Below are positions 27,124-36,741 of a DNA stretch of 64,000 bases, in pieces (position 1 is the stretch's first letter; each line of letters opens with the position of its first letter). This stretch comes from Saccharococcus thermophilus. Lineage in GTDB: Bacteria; Bacillota; Bacilli; Bacillales; Anoxybacillaceae. The stretch is from assembly GCF_011761475.1 (NCBI RefSeq), contig NZ_JAASRS010000001.1, forward strand, positions 434,001 to 498,000. The letters are read 5' to 3'. Made by a program: the position numbers and the translations under genes. The notes under the pieces were generated by a model that saw only the letters and a list, made by a program, of their open reading frames with translations, did not search any database and was not told the DNA's origin.

Positions 27124-28557
27124 GGTACCGTCAAGAATTTTGTGTAATGTAAATGGGGTAGGGTTTCTCTGAAATGGATTTGAATTGATAGGGGACTGAT
27201 TTTCTCCACACAGGAGACTGAATATTCAGTCTCTTGTGTGGAAAGGGAGAATCCCCTTATTTTGTTTATTTACAATATTTGGTTAACAATAACGTTCTTC
27301 AAACATTCGTTGAAGGGCTTCCTGCGCTTCGGCAAATCCTCTTAACTTTCGCCCTGCCCATTTCTCATTAAAATCTTGGATGGTCAAATACACGACTTTT
27401 TCCGCGGCTTCTAAACTGCTCAAACTGTTCATCGGCTTTAGACGTTTCCGAATCTCTTTGATCGTTCGTTCGATGACATTCGTCGTGTAAATCACACTTC
27501 GAATACTGCTTGGATAATCCATAAATGTAAGGAGGACATCCAACTCATTGGCCCAAGATTGAACTTCTCTTGGATATTTGCTGGACCATTTCGACTCAAA
27601 CTGTTGAAACATTTGTAACGCCATCTCCTTATTCGGCGCGCGATAAATCAGCTTGAGATCCTCGGCCACTTCGAATTGGTCTTTTTTCCGAACACGGCTG
27701 AGGGTGTTGCGGACTTTGTGCACGACACAGCGCTGCACATCGGCTTTCGGATACACCGCCTTAAAGGCTTCCTCCAGCCCCGGAAGGCCATCGAAGACGC
27801 CAAGAAGCACTTCCTTGACGCCTCTTTGGTAGAGGTGTTGAAGAATTTCCTGCCATCCATAGGCGCTTTCTTGTCCTCCCACGAAGAAATCCAGAATTTC
27901 TCGATACCCTTCTTCATTCACTCCTAACACCACATAAATGACTTCTTTCTCTACCGTATCGCGGCGAAGTTTCACGTACAAGCCGTCCAAATATAAGACA
28001 GAATAACGTTTGGATAGTGGACGATGGTGCCATTTCTCGATGTCTTCTTTCACGACATCGGTAATACGGCTGATCGTCGCTGGAGAATAAGCATTTCCTA
28101 GAATTCGTTCGATAAACTTGCCAATTTCCCGTGTACTCATGCCACTTTGATACATCCTAATGATGGCTTCCTCCAGCCAGCCGGTGTGGCGTTGATAAGG
28201 GGCAAACAACTGTGTTTGAAATTCCCCGTTTCGGTCTCTTGGAACCAAAAGACCCTCAATCCGGCCATATTGCGTATCTAGATTTCGCTGATAGTAGCCG
28301 TTTCTCATATTCGGCGTTCCAGCCTGTTCGATTTCGAGGAAATGTTTGATTTCTTCCCGCATAATCAGCTCTAATTTTTCCTTCACAAACTGACGAATGA
28401 CACTTTCCAGTTGATTTGCCCAGTCGACATTCGGTATACTTCTTTTAGACATAGGTAGGGTACTCCTTTCTCTAAGATTTTTGGTCCAATCAGAGAATAC
28501 CCTACCTTTTTTCTTTTGTTCTAGCAAAATGCTTTACACAAACTTTTATACATCATC
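27124..28557 (-). mobile_element. IS256-family insertion sequence
   Basis: A 1434-bp element with imperfect 26-bp terminal repeats (GGTACCGTCAAGAATTTTGT on the left; GATGATGTATAAAAGTTTGT as the complement of the right end; 17 of 26 match). It is flanked by the 8-bp duplication CTTTAAGT. Near its left end a long palindrome (about 27189-27260, core CCACACAGGAGACTGAATAT and its partner) probably blocks read-through into or out of the transposase gene. It has inserted into the glycosyltransferase gene after hag. Confidence 0.93.
27283..28452 (-). CDS. IS256-family (Mutator-type) transposase
   Basis: A 389-residue DDE transposase. Signatures are YLDGLYVKLRRD (first Asp region), GVFDGLPGLEEAFKAVYP (second Asp), QRCVVHKVRNTL and the C-terminal YTTNVIERTIKEIRKR with the catalytic Glu. 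ATG 28452 has GGAG about 10 nt upstream; the frame is open further upstream to 28527 but lacks an SD there. Confidence 0.93.
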   Translation of the reverse strand: MSKRSIPNVDWANQLESVIRQFVKEKLELIMREEIKHFLEIEQAGTPNMRNGYYQRNLDTQYGRIEGLLVPRDRNGEFQTQLFAPYQRHTGWLEEAIIRMYQSGMSTREIGKFIERILGNAYSPATISRITDVVKEDIEKWHHRPLSKRYSVLYLDGLYVKLRRDTVEKEVIYVVLGVNEEGYREILDFFVGGQESAYGWQEILQHLYQRGVKEVLLGVFDGLPGLEEAFKAVYPKADVQRCVVHKVRNTLSRVRKKDQFEVAEDLKLIYRAPNKEMALQMFQQFESKWSSKYPREVQSWANELDVLLTFMDYPSSIRSVIYTTNVIERTIKEIRKRLKPMNSLSSLEAAEKVVYLTIQDFNEKWAGRKLRGFAEAQEALQRMFEERYC

Positions 28558-28565
28558 CTTTAAGT

Positions 28566-29096
28566 GCTGACAAATCAGAGGTTATCCGGCTGTTAACCAA
28601 TATTGTTCGTAATGATAAAGAAAAAGAATTTTTATTATTTGTCATAAATGAATCAGATTATATCCCAGAACAGACTTTTTATTTGCAGTTGATTGAACGA
28701 ACGCTCCAGCTTAAAAAATATGATTTATTCGAACAATTAATATCCCTGAAAGATAAGTTTGAAAATAAAATTAATCTTTATCTCGGTCATCTGCTCCATC
28801 GTTACGAGTTTATTGAGGTCGCTCTAGACTTTTATCAAAGTGTTGAGGATTTTAAGGATTTAGATGCACAAGGTTTTGCAAATATTATCGAAGGATTAGC
28901 AATAAGAAACCAAATTACAGAAGCGATTCAGTACGGATTATTAGGGATTCATTTTGGTCATAACGATTTTCGATTATATAAATATGTATTAGAGTTAATG
29001 AAACTAAACGGAATGACATCGGAAAGAAACAATATATTGGAAAAAGCAAAAAATATTTACCCTGATAGTAAATGGTTGATGCAACAGGGGAATTAA
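28566..29096 (+). pseudogene. TPR glycosyltransferase, 3' part (after IS256)
   Basis: The last 177 codons (176 residues plus the stop) of the gene that begins at 25726. Joining S-L-S at 27123 to ADKSEVIRLLTN at 28566 keeps the reading frame. The visible part is helical and TPR-like (LYLGHLLHRYEFIEVALDFY, NILEKAKNIYPDSKWLMQQ). An internal TTG at 28683 has no good SD, so this portion is probably not translated. It ends 13 nt before the next glycosyltransferase, showing the original operon spacing. Confidence 0.85.
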
Positions 29097-29109
29097 GAGG
29101 GAGACTTAC

Positions 29110-31194
29110 ATGAAAACTAGTATTATTATTCTCACTCATAATCAACTGGATTATACAAAACAGTGCATAGAAAGTATTGCTAAATATACAAAAGAAGGAA
29201 GTTACGAAATTATTATTGTCGATAACCACTCTACTGATGGTACGGTAGAATGGTTAAAACAACAAAATAACATAAAGGTAATCTTTAATAATGAAAATCT
29301 CGGTTTTCCAAAAGGATGTAATCAGGGAATTGAGATTGCAACAGGAGAAAACATTCTTCTTTTAAATAATGACACAATAGTAACGGAAAATTGGTTGGAT
29401 AATTTATTGGCATGTTTATATAGCTCTGATGATATTGGAGCAGTAGGACCAGTAACCAATTCGGCAGCTTATTATTCAACCATTCCTGTAAACTATACGT
29501 CTATTGATGAAATGCACCAATTTGCCGCAAATTATAATGTTTCAAATCCGGATAAATGGGAAGAACGGTTAAAACTCATTGGTTTTTGCATGCTGATTAA
29601 AAGAGAAGCAGTTGATAAAGTCGGTTTACTTGATGAACGGTTTACACCAGGGAATTTTGAAGATGACGATTATTCTGTCCGTTTGCGTAAAGCTGGATAC
29701 CGTTTGATGCTTTGTAAAGATACGTTTATTCATCATTATGGGAGTGTATCTTGGAAAAAAGACGTAAATGCATATTCCAAAGTTTTGACTGAAAATGAAA
29801 AGAAATTTAAGAAAAAATGGGGAACAGACTCAAATTCATACAGAATTGATTATGAAATGATTGGGTTGATTACTGCTTCTAAAGAAAAAGCCATTCAAGT
29901 TCTCCATATTGGCTGTGGATCGGGCGGCACTTTATTAAAAGTGAAATATGAATATCCTTTAGCACAATTATATGGTATAGAGAACAATCCATTTTCAATT
30001 GAAGAAGCAAGTAGATTTGCTAAAGTTACTAGCAGTTTTGAGGATGAAGAAATACGGGAAAGAAAGTTTGACGTAATTTTATTTAGTGATAATGACGTTA
30101 AGCTAGATGAATCGTTATTAAAATTCGTTAAAGAACATCTTAAGAAAAATGGGATATTTATTGCTAAAGTTCCCAATATCGGTCACTATTTAGTGATTCA
30201 AGACTTATTAAATGGTCATAATCCTTTTGTGAAACGTAATATGTATAGTTTTTCACAAATTGAAAATTTACTAAAGGATGCTGGTTTTAAAATTTCAATA
30301 TCTGGCTTAAAACCTTTTATTAACGATGATCAGCAGCAATTTATCAATCAACTCATTTCTGTGCGTGGAGATGCTATTCGCCCGATGTTAGAATCAAGCT
30401 ACTTTTTAGTTTCTGGTCAATTAGAGAATGGGCAACTTTTGTCTTTACTAAATAAATTAGCTTCAGAACAAAGTAATAATCAAAAAGTATTAGAAGAGTT
30501 GAATCATTATCCAACTGAACACATTATCACTACAGTTAAAGAAAATTATCATTCATCTGTTACCATGTTTAATCAAATTGCTATTGAAAATTTTGCGGCA
30601 GGATATCATGAACACGTTCTTCCTTATCTGCAAGCTGCTTTTGAGGAAGAACCAGATCATACAGATACTCTTTATAACTTAGCGTTTGTGTTAAATGCAT
30701 ATGGTGAGAAAGAATTAGCTAACCGATATCTTTCTCTAATTAAAAATCCGGACGATGAAGTTCAAAAATTATTTGAAGAAATAAATGAAAGGCCATTAAA
30801 AAAGATTCAAGAGCTAAAATTTTTATTGCGTCGACTAGAATTCGACAAAGATTTAGAAGAAACAAAACAGATGATTGTTCATAAACTTGCGCAAAATGAA
30901 ATAGAAGAACAATTAATTAAAGAAGTGATCAATGCAAGTATCATTGACAAAATCAAAGCACTGCAATCGCTAGCTATTATCTGTTTTGAGCAGGGACTTC
31001 ATGAACAAGTATTACCATATTTGCAAGCGGCTTATGAACTCGATAAAACTGACGAGGATACTCTCTATAATCTCGGTTATGTATTGCTATATTACGGAGA
31101 AAACGAATTGGCAGAAAGATTTTTACAGCAAATTCAGCAACCTGACGAAGAAGTATTAGATTTGTTAAAGGTTGCAAGAGGAGAGTCTTTGTGA
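29110..31194 (+). CDS. Multidomain GT2 glycosyltransferase - methyltransferase-like - TPR protein
   Basis: A 694-residue enzyme with three parts. The GT2 domain (about 1-250) has TSIIILTHNQLDYTKQCIES, IIIVDNHSTDGTVEWL, LLLNNDTIVTENWLDNL and GNFEDDDYSVRLRKAGYR. A SAM-methyltransferase-like domain (about 260-410) has IQVLHIGCGSGGTLLKVKYE and FDVILFSDND. The rest is helical with two copies of a repeat (HEHVLPYLQAAFEEEPDHTD and HEQVLPYLQAAYELDKTDED). Such fusions occur in surface-layer and flagellar glycosylation loci; it probably extends and methylates a glycan on flagellin. Codon use is AT-rich compared with the flagellar genes. It overlaps the next gene by 1 nt (TGATG). Confidence 0.85.
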   Translation: MKTSIIILTHNQLDYTKQCIESIAKYTKEGSYEIIIVDNHSTDGTVEWLKQQNNIKVIFNNENLGFPKGCNQGIEIATGENILLLNNDTIVTENWLDNLLACLYSSDDIGAVGPVTNSAAYYSTIPVNYTSIDEMHQFAANYNVSNPDKWEERLKLIGFCMLIKREAVDKVGLLDERFTPGNFEDDDYSVRLRKAGYRLMLCKDTFIHHYGSVSWKKDVNAYSKVLTENEKKFKKKWGTDSNSYRIDYEMIGLITASKEKAIQVLHIGCGSGGTLLKVKYEYPLAQLYGIENNPFSIEEASRFAKVTSSFEDEEIRERKFDVILFSDNDVKLDESLLKFVKEHLKKNGIFIAKVPNIGHYLVIQDLLNGHNPFVKRNMYSFSQIENLLKDAGFKISISGLKPFINDDQQQFINQLISVRGDAIRPMLESSYFLVSGQLENGQLLSLLNKLASEQSNNQKVLEELNHYPTEHIITTVKENYHSSVTMFNQIAIENFAAGYHEHVLPYLQAAFEEEPDHTDTLYNLAFVLNAYGEKELANRYLSLIKNPDDEVQKLFEEINERPLKKIQELKFLLRRLEFDKDLEETKQMIVHKLAQNEIEEQLIKEVINASIIDKIKALQSLAIICFEQGLHEQVLPYLQAAYELDKTDEDTLYNLGYVLLYYGENELAERFLQQIQQPDEEVLDLLKVARGESL

Positions 31195-33726
31195 TGAATG
31201 ACAAAAAAATTGCGTTTATTTATTGTGTTAATAATCGGGCTTTATATGAAGAATCTGTACGGTATGTGAAATCTCTTCATGTGCCAGAGGGATATGAAAT
31301 TGAATTGATTGCTATTGAAGGTGCTTCAAGTATTACTTCAGGGTACAACCAAGGAATGAGGCAGACTAACGCAAAGTATAAAGTGTATTTGCATCAGGAT
31401 GTGTTTATAGTTAACAAAAATTTCTTATATGATATTATTGCACTTTTTGAAAAGTATCCTAAATTAGGGATGATTGGAGTAGCTGGAGCTAAAACAATCC
31501 CAAAAAATGGAATTTGGTGGGAGAGCACTCAACGATTTGGAAAGGTTTATGACAGTCATACTGGAGAAATGAAACTATTAAGCTTTAAGGATACAGAATT
31601 AGACTATGAACCCGTTCAAGCTATCGACGGGTTAATAATGATTACTCAATACGATATTCCTTGGCGAGAAGATTTGTTTACTGGTTGGCATTTTTATGAT
31701 CTTTCCCAGTGTCAAGAATTTTTATTAACCGGTTATGATGTAGGAGTTGTGTGCCAAAACGAACCGTGGTGTGTTCATGACTGTGGTATAGTGAATGTGA
31801 AAAACGGATTTGATGATGATCGAAAAAAATTTATTGATGTTTATGGGGAAAATGTTCAGAGATTAAATAAGAAGTTTCTTCCTCTTGTAAGCATACTAAT
31901 TCCTACTTACAATCGCCCGCATTATTTTGAGCTTGCTTTACAAAGTGCATTGAATCAAACTTATGAAAATATTGAGATTATTGTATGTGATGATAGTACG
32001 AATGATGAAACAGAAAAGTTAGTCACAAAATATACTTCTAAATATGATAATTTAACCTATATTAAAAATCGAACTAGGCTGGGACAATTTGAAAATGATA
32101 TTAAGTTATTTAACCTTGCTAAAGGAGAGTATATTAATTATTTAATGGATGATGATTTATTTCATCCTCAAAAAATTGAAAAAATGATGAATTATTACCT
32201 AAATGATCAAAAAAATGAAATAACGTTAGTTACATCTCATAGACAATTAATAGATGGAAATGGAAGTTTATTAAAGGATTTTGCAAGTACTAAAAGGCTT
32301 TTTGAAACCGACACTATTATAGATGGGAAAGTGTTGGGGGAATATATATTAAAAACGTTAATAAATTGTATCGGTGAACCAACTACTGTATTGTTTAGAA
32401 AACGTGATTTGGATGAGCCTTTCGGTACTTTTAGTGGAAGGGAATATTTATGTAATGTAGACTTAGCATCATGGTTTAACCTTTTATTTAAAGGAAAAGC
32501 AGTTTATATTAGTGAAACACTAAGTTATTTTAGAATCCACGACAATCAACAGTTGCAGTCAGCTGAGATGTTGTTAAATGGAACAATAGATTATGCGCAT
32601 ATGATTATGGAATCTAGAAAAAAAGGCTTATTGCAAAAAGATAGAGACTATGAATTAACGTTAAAGAATTGGTTTAATTATACACAAACAATTGCAAATA
32701 GCATAATAAATTCAAACAATATAGATAGAATTAATGAATTACAAAATTATTACTTACTAATGGAAGAAGAATATAATAAGCTTATTCAACCTAAGGTATC
32801 TGTAGCTCTTGAAACGCTACAGAATACGTATGATTCAAAGGAAAAAAATTTAATCATCTTTTTTGTACCAGGAGAAGATGGAATAACAGGTGGAATACTA
32901 TCCATTTATTCAATATACGAGGAGACGAAAAAGTTAAAACATATTCATAACTGTGAAACTATTATGTGTACACTTCCCAATGATTCAATTCTATTGAAGA
33001 ATACAAACTTTGAAAATAATGTATCAATCTATCCTTTTGAATTAGTTATGAATTATTTTGAACATATTGAAAAATGTATAATTCACATTCCAGAATGTTA
33101 TACTGTCAATTTTCTAAACAATATATCAGCGGTTCACCAAAAAAAACTAAAGAAAATTCCATCGTTACAAATAAATCTTTTAATCCAAAATGTTGATTTA
33201 GCACCTGCTAGAAATATAATTTTTAAACTTTTTGAATATACTAGGGATGTTACTTGTACAACTGCACATAGACAGTATTCAACTAGAGAATATAGGGAAA
33301 GATTCGGAATACCTTTACATTATTTATCGGTTTGGGTAAGTCAAGAACAGTATAAATTTAAAAACTACGAGGATAAAGAAAACTTAATGGTTGTATCTCC
33401 AGATCCGCATCCTTTAAAAGAAGAGATACTGAATAGAATCAAAAAAAGGTTTCCTTCATTAGAAATAGTTATAATAAGAAATTTGAAATACGAGGAATAT
33501 AAGGATATTATTTCACGAGCAAAATGGGCTTTAACTTTTGGTGAAGGATTAGATGGATATTTTGTTGAAACTGTATTTAGTGGAGGCATAAGTTTTGCTG
33601 TATATAATTCGAACTTTTTTACGAGTGAATTTAAATCTATGAAGACCGTTTATCAGAATTATACCTATTTATTAAATGAAATATGTAAAGACATAGAATT
33701 TTTAGATGATGATAGAGAGTTTAAAA
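31194..33726 (+). pseudogene. Large glycosyltransferase (two GT2 domains + WsaF-like domain), 3' end cut by IS
   Basis: The native part covers 844 codons. Domain 1 (about 1-225) is a StrF/GT2_5-like glycosyltransferase (AFIYCVNNRALYEESVRYVK, VYLHQDVFIVNKNFL). Domain 2 (about 230-540) is a canonical GT2 (LVSILIPTYNRPHYFELALQ, DDSTNDETE, YLMDDDLFHPQ). The C-terminal part (about 555 on) resembles the rhamnosyltransferase WsaF type (IIFFVPGEDGITGGILSIYS; VVSPDPHPLKEEIL; WALTFGEGLDGYFVETVFSG). IS copy 2 is inserted near the 3' end, replacing the last 34 residues with about 20 IS-encoded ones (frame then stops at 33788). The enzyme may keep partial activity. ATG 31194 is used. Confidence 0.85.
33721..33726. 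repeat. 6-bp target duplication of IS copy 2 (left)
   Basis: TTAAAA here is repeated at 35614-35619 after the element. Confidence 0.88.
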
Positions 33727-35613
33727 CTCACATTTCGCACCCTAACAAGGTCAAAACAAAGGATTTTTTATTTAGTTTTTCAGAATAACTTTTTGACCAA
33801 CACAACGAGCGATGGCAATCCTTTTTTTACCATCGCTGGTCGTTCCGTATCACGTTACACGTAGATGCTCTCATCCATGCCCAATCCCTGCAGAATCCTT
33901 CGCTGATCAGGGGTAAGGGAGCGATCCAGTGAGCGTTGGATGCGCCCATCCGGCAGCTTGAACAGGACGACGTTCACATATTGAAACAGCTGAAAAATCG
34001 CCTGTCCCGTCGGCCGGGTCAGCTTGCGGCCTCCAGGACCCTTCAACGGGTGTTCTGGAGTAATAAACTGACGCACTCGGCGCTGAAAAACGCGGTAAAT
34101 AGCCAAGGCCAACAGAAACAAATAGCCTAATACTGCGACCCGTTCTGGTTTTTTGACGTAAATCTCATCCGTGAAAAACGGATCTTTCAAAAAAGCGAAG
34201 TTCATTTCCACCGAGATCTGCCCTTTATACAGCTTCAAGATCTCTTGGGCATCCATGGGTTGGCCCTTCCATTCCTTCGGAACGGTCGTGACAAGGACAA
34301 ACCGGGACGCTTTCCGTCTCGCCTGTTCCCACGCGTCTTGGTCGAATTCGACGTCAAGGTGCAAGAAATACAGCGTCTCCACCTCGGGTTCCGCCCCTTT
34401 TTTCGGCCGTCCGCGCCGTTTTTTCAGGCGTACGATCTCTTCGACCGCGGCCTCAACCCGATGAAACCGGGGGCGAAGGGACGCCTTGAGGGACGCCAAG
34501 GCTTGTTCGGCATCTTCCCGGCAGGAGAAGGGGTGACGCTCCCAACGGGCTTGTTCCTCGCGAAGAAGCTCCGCTTCTTTGGTTCGTTCTTTTTCAAGCG
34601 TCTTTCCTTTTCGCTGGTCGAGCGCGCTCGATTCAACAACGATCAGCCGAACGGGGTGGCCTTCATACGTCGAGGCCGTTTCCCATACCCGGTACGTGGC
34701 GCCGTTTCTCTCCGCCAACGTAAAGGGATCGCTCCACGTCGTGTCCTCAGCATCCGCTTCGGCCAGCGCGGTTTTCACGATCCGGAGCGACGAAGGGCCT
34801 CTGGTGATCAAAAAGGCGTTGGCCGCTTTGGTTTGCGCCAGGGTCTCTTTCGTCATCGCGGCGGAATCGGCCACGTAAATCCATTCGTCTTCGATTTTGG
34901 CCTGCTTCAGCTGTTCATGGACACGAGACAGCACCTCGGGATTCCATGTTTTATCGGGCAGGTTGCCATCGTGCACATCGCCGTAAAACGGGATGCCGTC
35001 CTCGTTGCCGACCAGTCCGAAACCGATCTGTTTTTGCCAACGATGATGGCGGTTGTAGCCATGTGTGATTTGTAAGGCCTCTAACGAGGCCGATTCATAC
35101 GCGCCGTAAACGGTCTTGTCCGTCGTATCGGCGTGGAAGGCTCGGAGGGAAAGGCCTTCTTTTCGATAAATATGAATCAAGCAAGTGCTGATGACGTTGT
35201 GAATGCCAGCCTCATACAGGCGATCGAGATGACGGGCCAACGCATCGTCGTTCAACCAGGAAGGATGGAGATCGGGACGGATGAGTTTCTCACAATCGAC
35301 CTCCTGAGCCCAATGTTCCAAGTGAACAAGGGCTTGCCGGCCGTCAAACACATTGTAGAGGATGGCCTGAACGGCATCGCTGACTCGCGTTTGGCACTGC
35401 GGATCGACGGGCACGAGATGGTCAATCAATTGAGGCAGACCCAGTTTCTTGAATAGGGCACTTATTATATTCAAATAAGAATTGCGATAGACCTTTTTGA
35501 CTTGAACGTTCATAAGTGAAAAACTCCTTTACGTTCCTTGTGTGTCAAGGATTCATTCGACATCGGAACGAAAAAATCCTCCCGATTTTCGTCGAGAGGG
35601 TGCGAAATGTGAG
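33727..35613 (-). mobile_element. IS1634-type insertion sequence, copy 2 (6-bp target duplication)
   Basis: Same 1887-bp element as at 3496-5382, in reverse orientation, with TTAAAA on both sides. It is inserted into the 3' end of the large glycosyltransferase gene. Confidence 0.95.
33855..35513 (-). CDS. IS1634-family transposase, copy 2
   Basis: 552 residues identical to the copy at 3596. See that entry for motifs. The transposase reads towards the interrupted glycosyltransferase, i.e. opposite to the island genes. Confidence 0.92.
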   Translation of the reverse strand: MNVQVKKVYRNSYLNIISALFKKLGLPQLIDHLVPVDPQCQTRVSDAVQAILYNVFDGRQALVHLEHWAQEVDCEKLIRPDLHPSWLNDDALARHLDRLYEAGIHNVISTCLIHIYRKEGLSLRAFHADTTDKTVYGAYESASLEALQITHGYNRHHRWQKQIGFGLVGNEDGIPFYGDVHDGNLPDKTWNPEVLSRVHEQLKQAKIEDEWIYVADSAAMTKETLAQTKAANAFLITRGPSSLRIVKTALAEADAEDTTWSDPFTLAERNGATYRVWETASTYEGHPVRLIVVESSALDQRKGKTLEKERTKEAELLREEQARWERHPFSCREDAEQALASLKASLRPRFHRVEAAVEEIVRLKKRRGRPKKGAEPEVETLYFLHLDVEFDQDAWEQARRKASRFVLVTTVPKEWKGQPMDAQEILKLYKGQISVEMNFAFLKDPFFTDEIYVKKPERVAVLGYLFLLALAIYRVFQRRVRQFITPEHPLKGPGGRKLTRPTGQAIFQLFQYVNVVLFKLPDGRIQRSLDRSLTPDQRRILQGLGMDESIYV

Positions 35614-35619
35614 TTAAAA

Positions 35620-35723
35620 AGTATCATAAAAAACAATTACAGATTTTAAATGGCTTGTATAGTTACGATATGTATGTGAAAAATATAGTTTCTTTTTATA
35701 AAAAGCAGTATACTTTTGTATAA
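35620..35723 (+). pseudogene. Detached 3' end of the large glycosyltransferase gene
   Basis: After removal of IS copy 2 and one TTAAAA, the frame EFK continues as KYHKKQLQILNGLYSYDMYV and ends KKQYTFV with TAA at 35721. This restores an 878-residue protein and shows that the insertion cost it 34 C-terminal residues. Confidence 0.88.
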
Positions 35724-35757
35724 TATTTCAAAATTTATAATGACTGCACTAACAAAT

Positions 35758-36600
35758 CCCCCCTGGAATTATGACTAAAAATACAATTCCAAGGGGGACA
35801 CTACCATGATTTCCAATTTAGTTATCGAACATGCAATAATAGCGAAAGTGTCCCACTTTTACAAGCTCTATTTCAGTATATTGGTCGACTTTCTTTAGCA
35901 GAAGAATTTTATGTGACAGGTCGTTCGCCTATTTTGAAAAAATGCTATTGAGATGTTCGTTTTTAAATACTTATTTTTCCATTGAGTCCTTGTGTCAGTT
36001 AATCAACATATTCAATTGGCTATTTCTGCTGTATTTACGAATTCAATAAAGTTTCATATTTTCTACTTTTTTTCTACTTTTTATGTGTGGGTAAATGGTT
36101 TCGAGAAAAAGGATTTACCATTTTTAATGCCCAACTTTTGAATAATTTAGGGACTTAGTATCCCGAAATTGTCATGATTGATAGCATGGCTCTCCAAAGC
36201 AGTTTCTATGATTCTCAAGCTAGATGAAGAATTTCCACTCTGTACAACTGGTTGAGAGGTTATAAATTGCATCTTTGTACAAGCGTGGAGGGGATTATTT
36301 TGTCTCACGTCTGTATTACTGCGAATTGAAAGTGATCGAACAAGCTAATATCTTTTTCGTTTTGCTGCTCTATTCTCGAATCGTGAAAAGATGCTACGAT
36401 CGGATGATTCCTTGGTTTTCTAAAGACAGAATTGGGAAAATGGCTGTTTCATTTCCACAACACGATTGAACAGACGTTCAATCAGTTAAAGGTTAAAGAG
36501 TGACAGATTAGAACAGCTACATTGGTATGGGTTTAACCGCTATTTACTGCATGTGCAATTATGTATATTTATGCAAACGATAATTTTGTAACACCATCTA
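35758..36600 (+). pseudogene. Decayed DDE transposase remnant
   Basis: No intact frame, but consecutive fragments in shifting frames read like an IS4/IS5-type transposase: ALFQYIGRLSLAEEFYVTGR (near 35860), VMIDSMALQSSFYDSQAR (near 36172), LRGYKLHLCTS (near 36255), GIILSHVCITAN, ALFSNREK, EQTFNQLKV and WYGFNRYLLHVQLCIFMQTI (to about 36588). Many stops and indels separate them. An inverted repeat CCCCCTGGAATT / AATTCCAAGGGGG at about 35758-35799 may be one end of the element or the old terminator of the glycosyltransferase operon. Confidence 0.65.
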
Positions 36601-36673
36601 ATTTGTAAGTTAAGTACTACTCGAATATTATATTAGAATACCGAAAATATTTATAAAAGGAGTCGACTAGTGA

Positions 36674-36741
36674 TTGAAAAAATATCTGTTTGTCGGTAAT
36701 AGAATCGGAATTTTAAAGTTTATGCTCGAGTCAGGTTATAA
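36674..36741 (+). pseudogene. 5' fragment of a gene cut off by IS copy 3
   Basis: An AAAAGGAG SD lies upstream of TTG 36674, from which a frame reads MKKYLFVGNRIGILKFMLES then GYN, and runs into the IS end. This looks like the first Rossmann beta-alpha unit of a sugar-modifying enzyme; a formyltransferase-like start is one guess. The rest of the gene is not on the other side of the IS, where an unrelated kinase terminator follows. The fragment has only 22-23 native codons, so the family cannot be fixed. Confidence 0.5.

Noticed and set aside
28683-29096. Independent 137-residue gene after the IS256 element
   Set aside because: It begins with TTG without SD and is simply the 3' part of the interrupted glycosyltransferase.
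36275-36469. 64-codon + strand frame (MYKRGGDYFVSRLYY)
   Set aside because: It overlaps the decayed transposase in a different frame and has no SD or family match.
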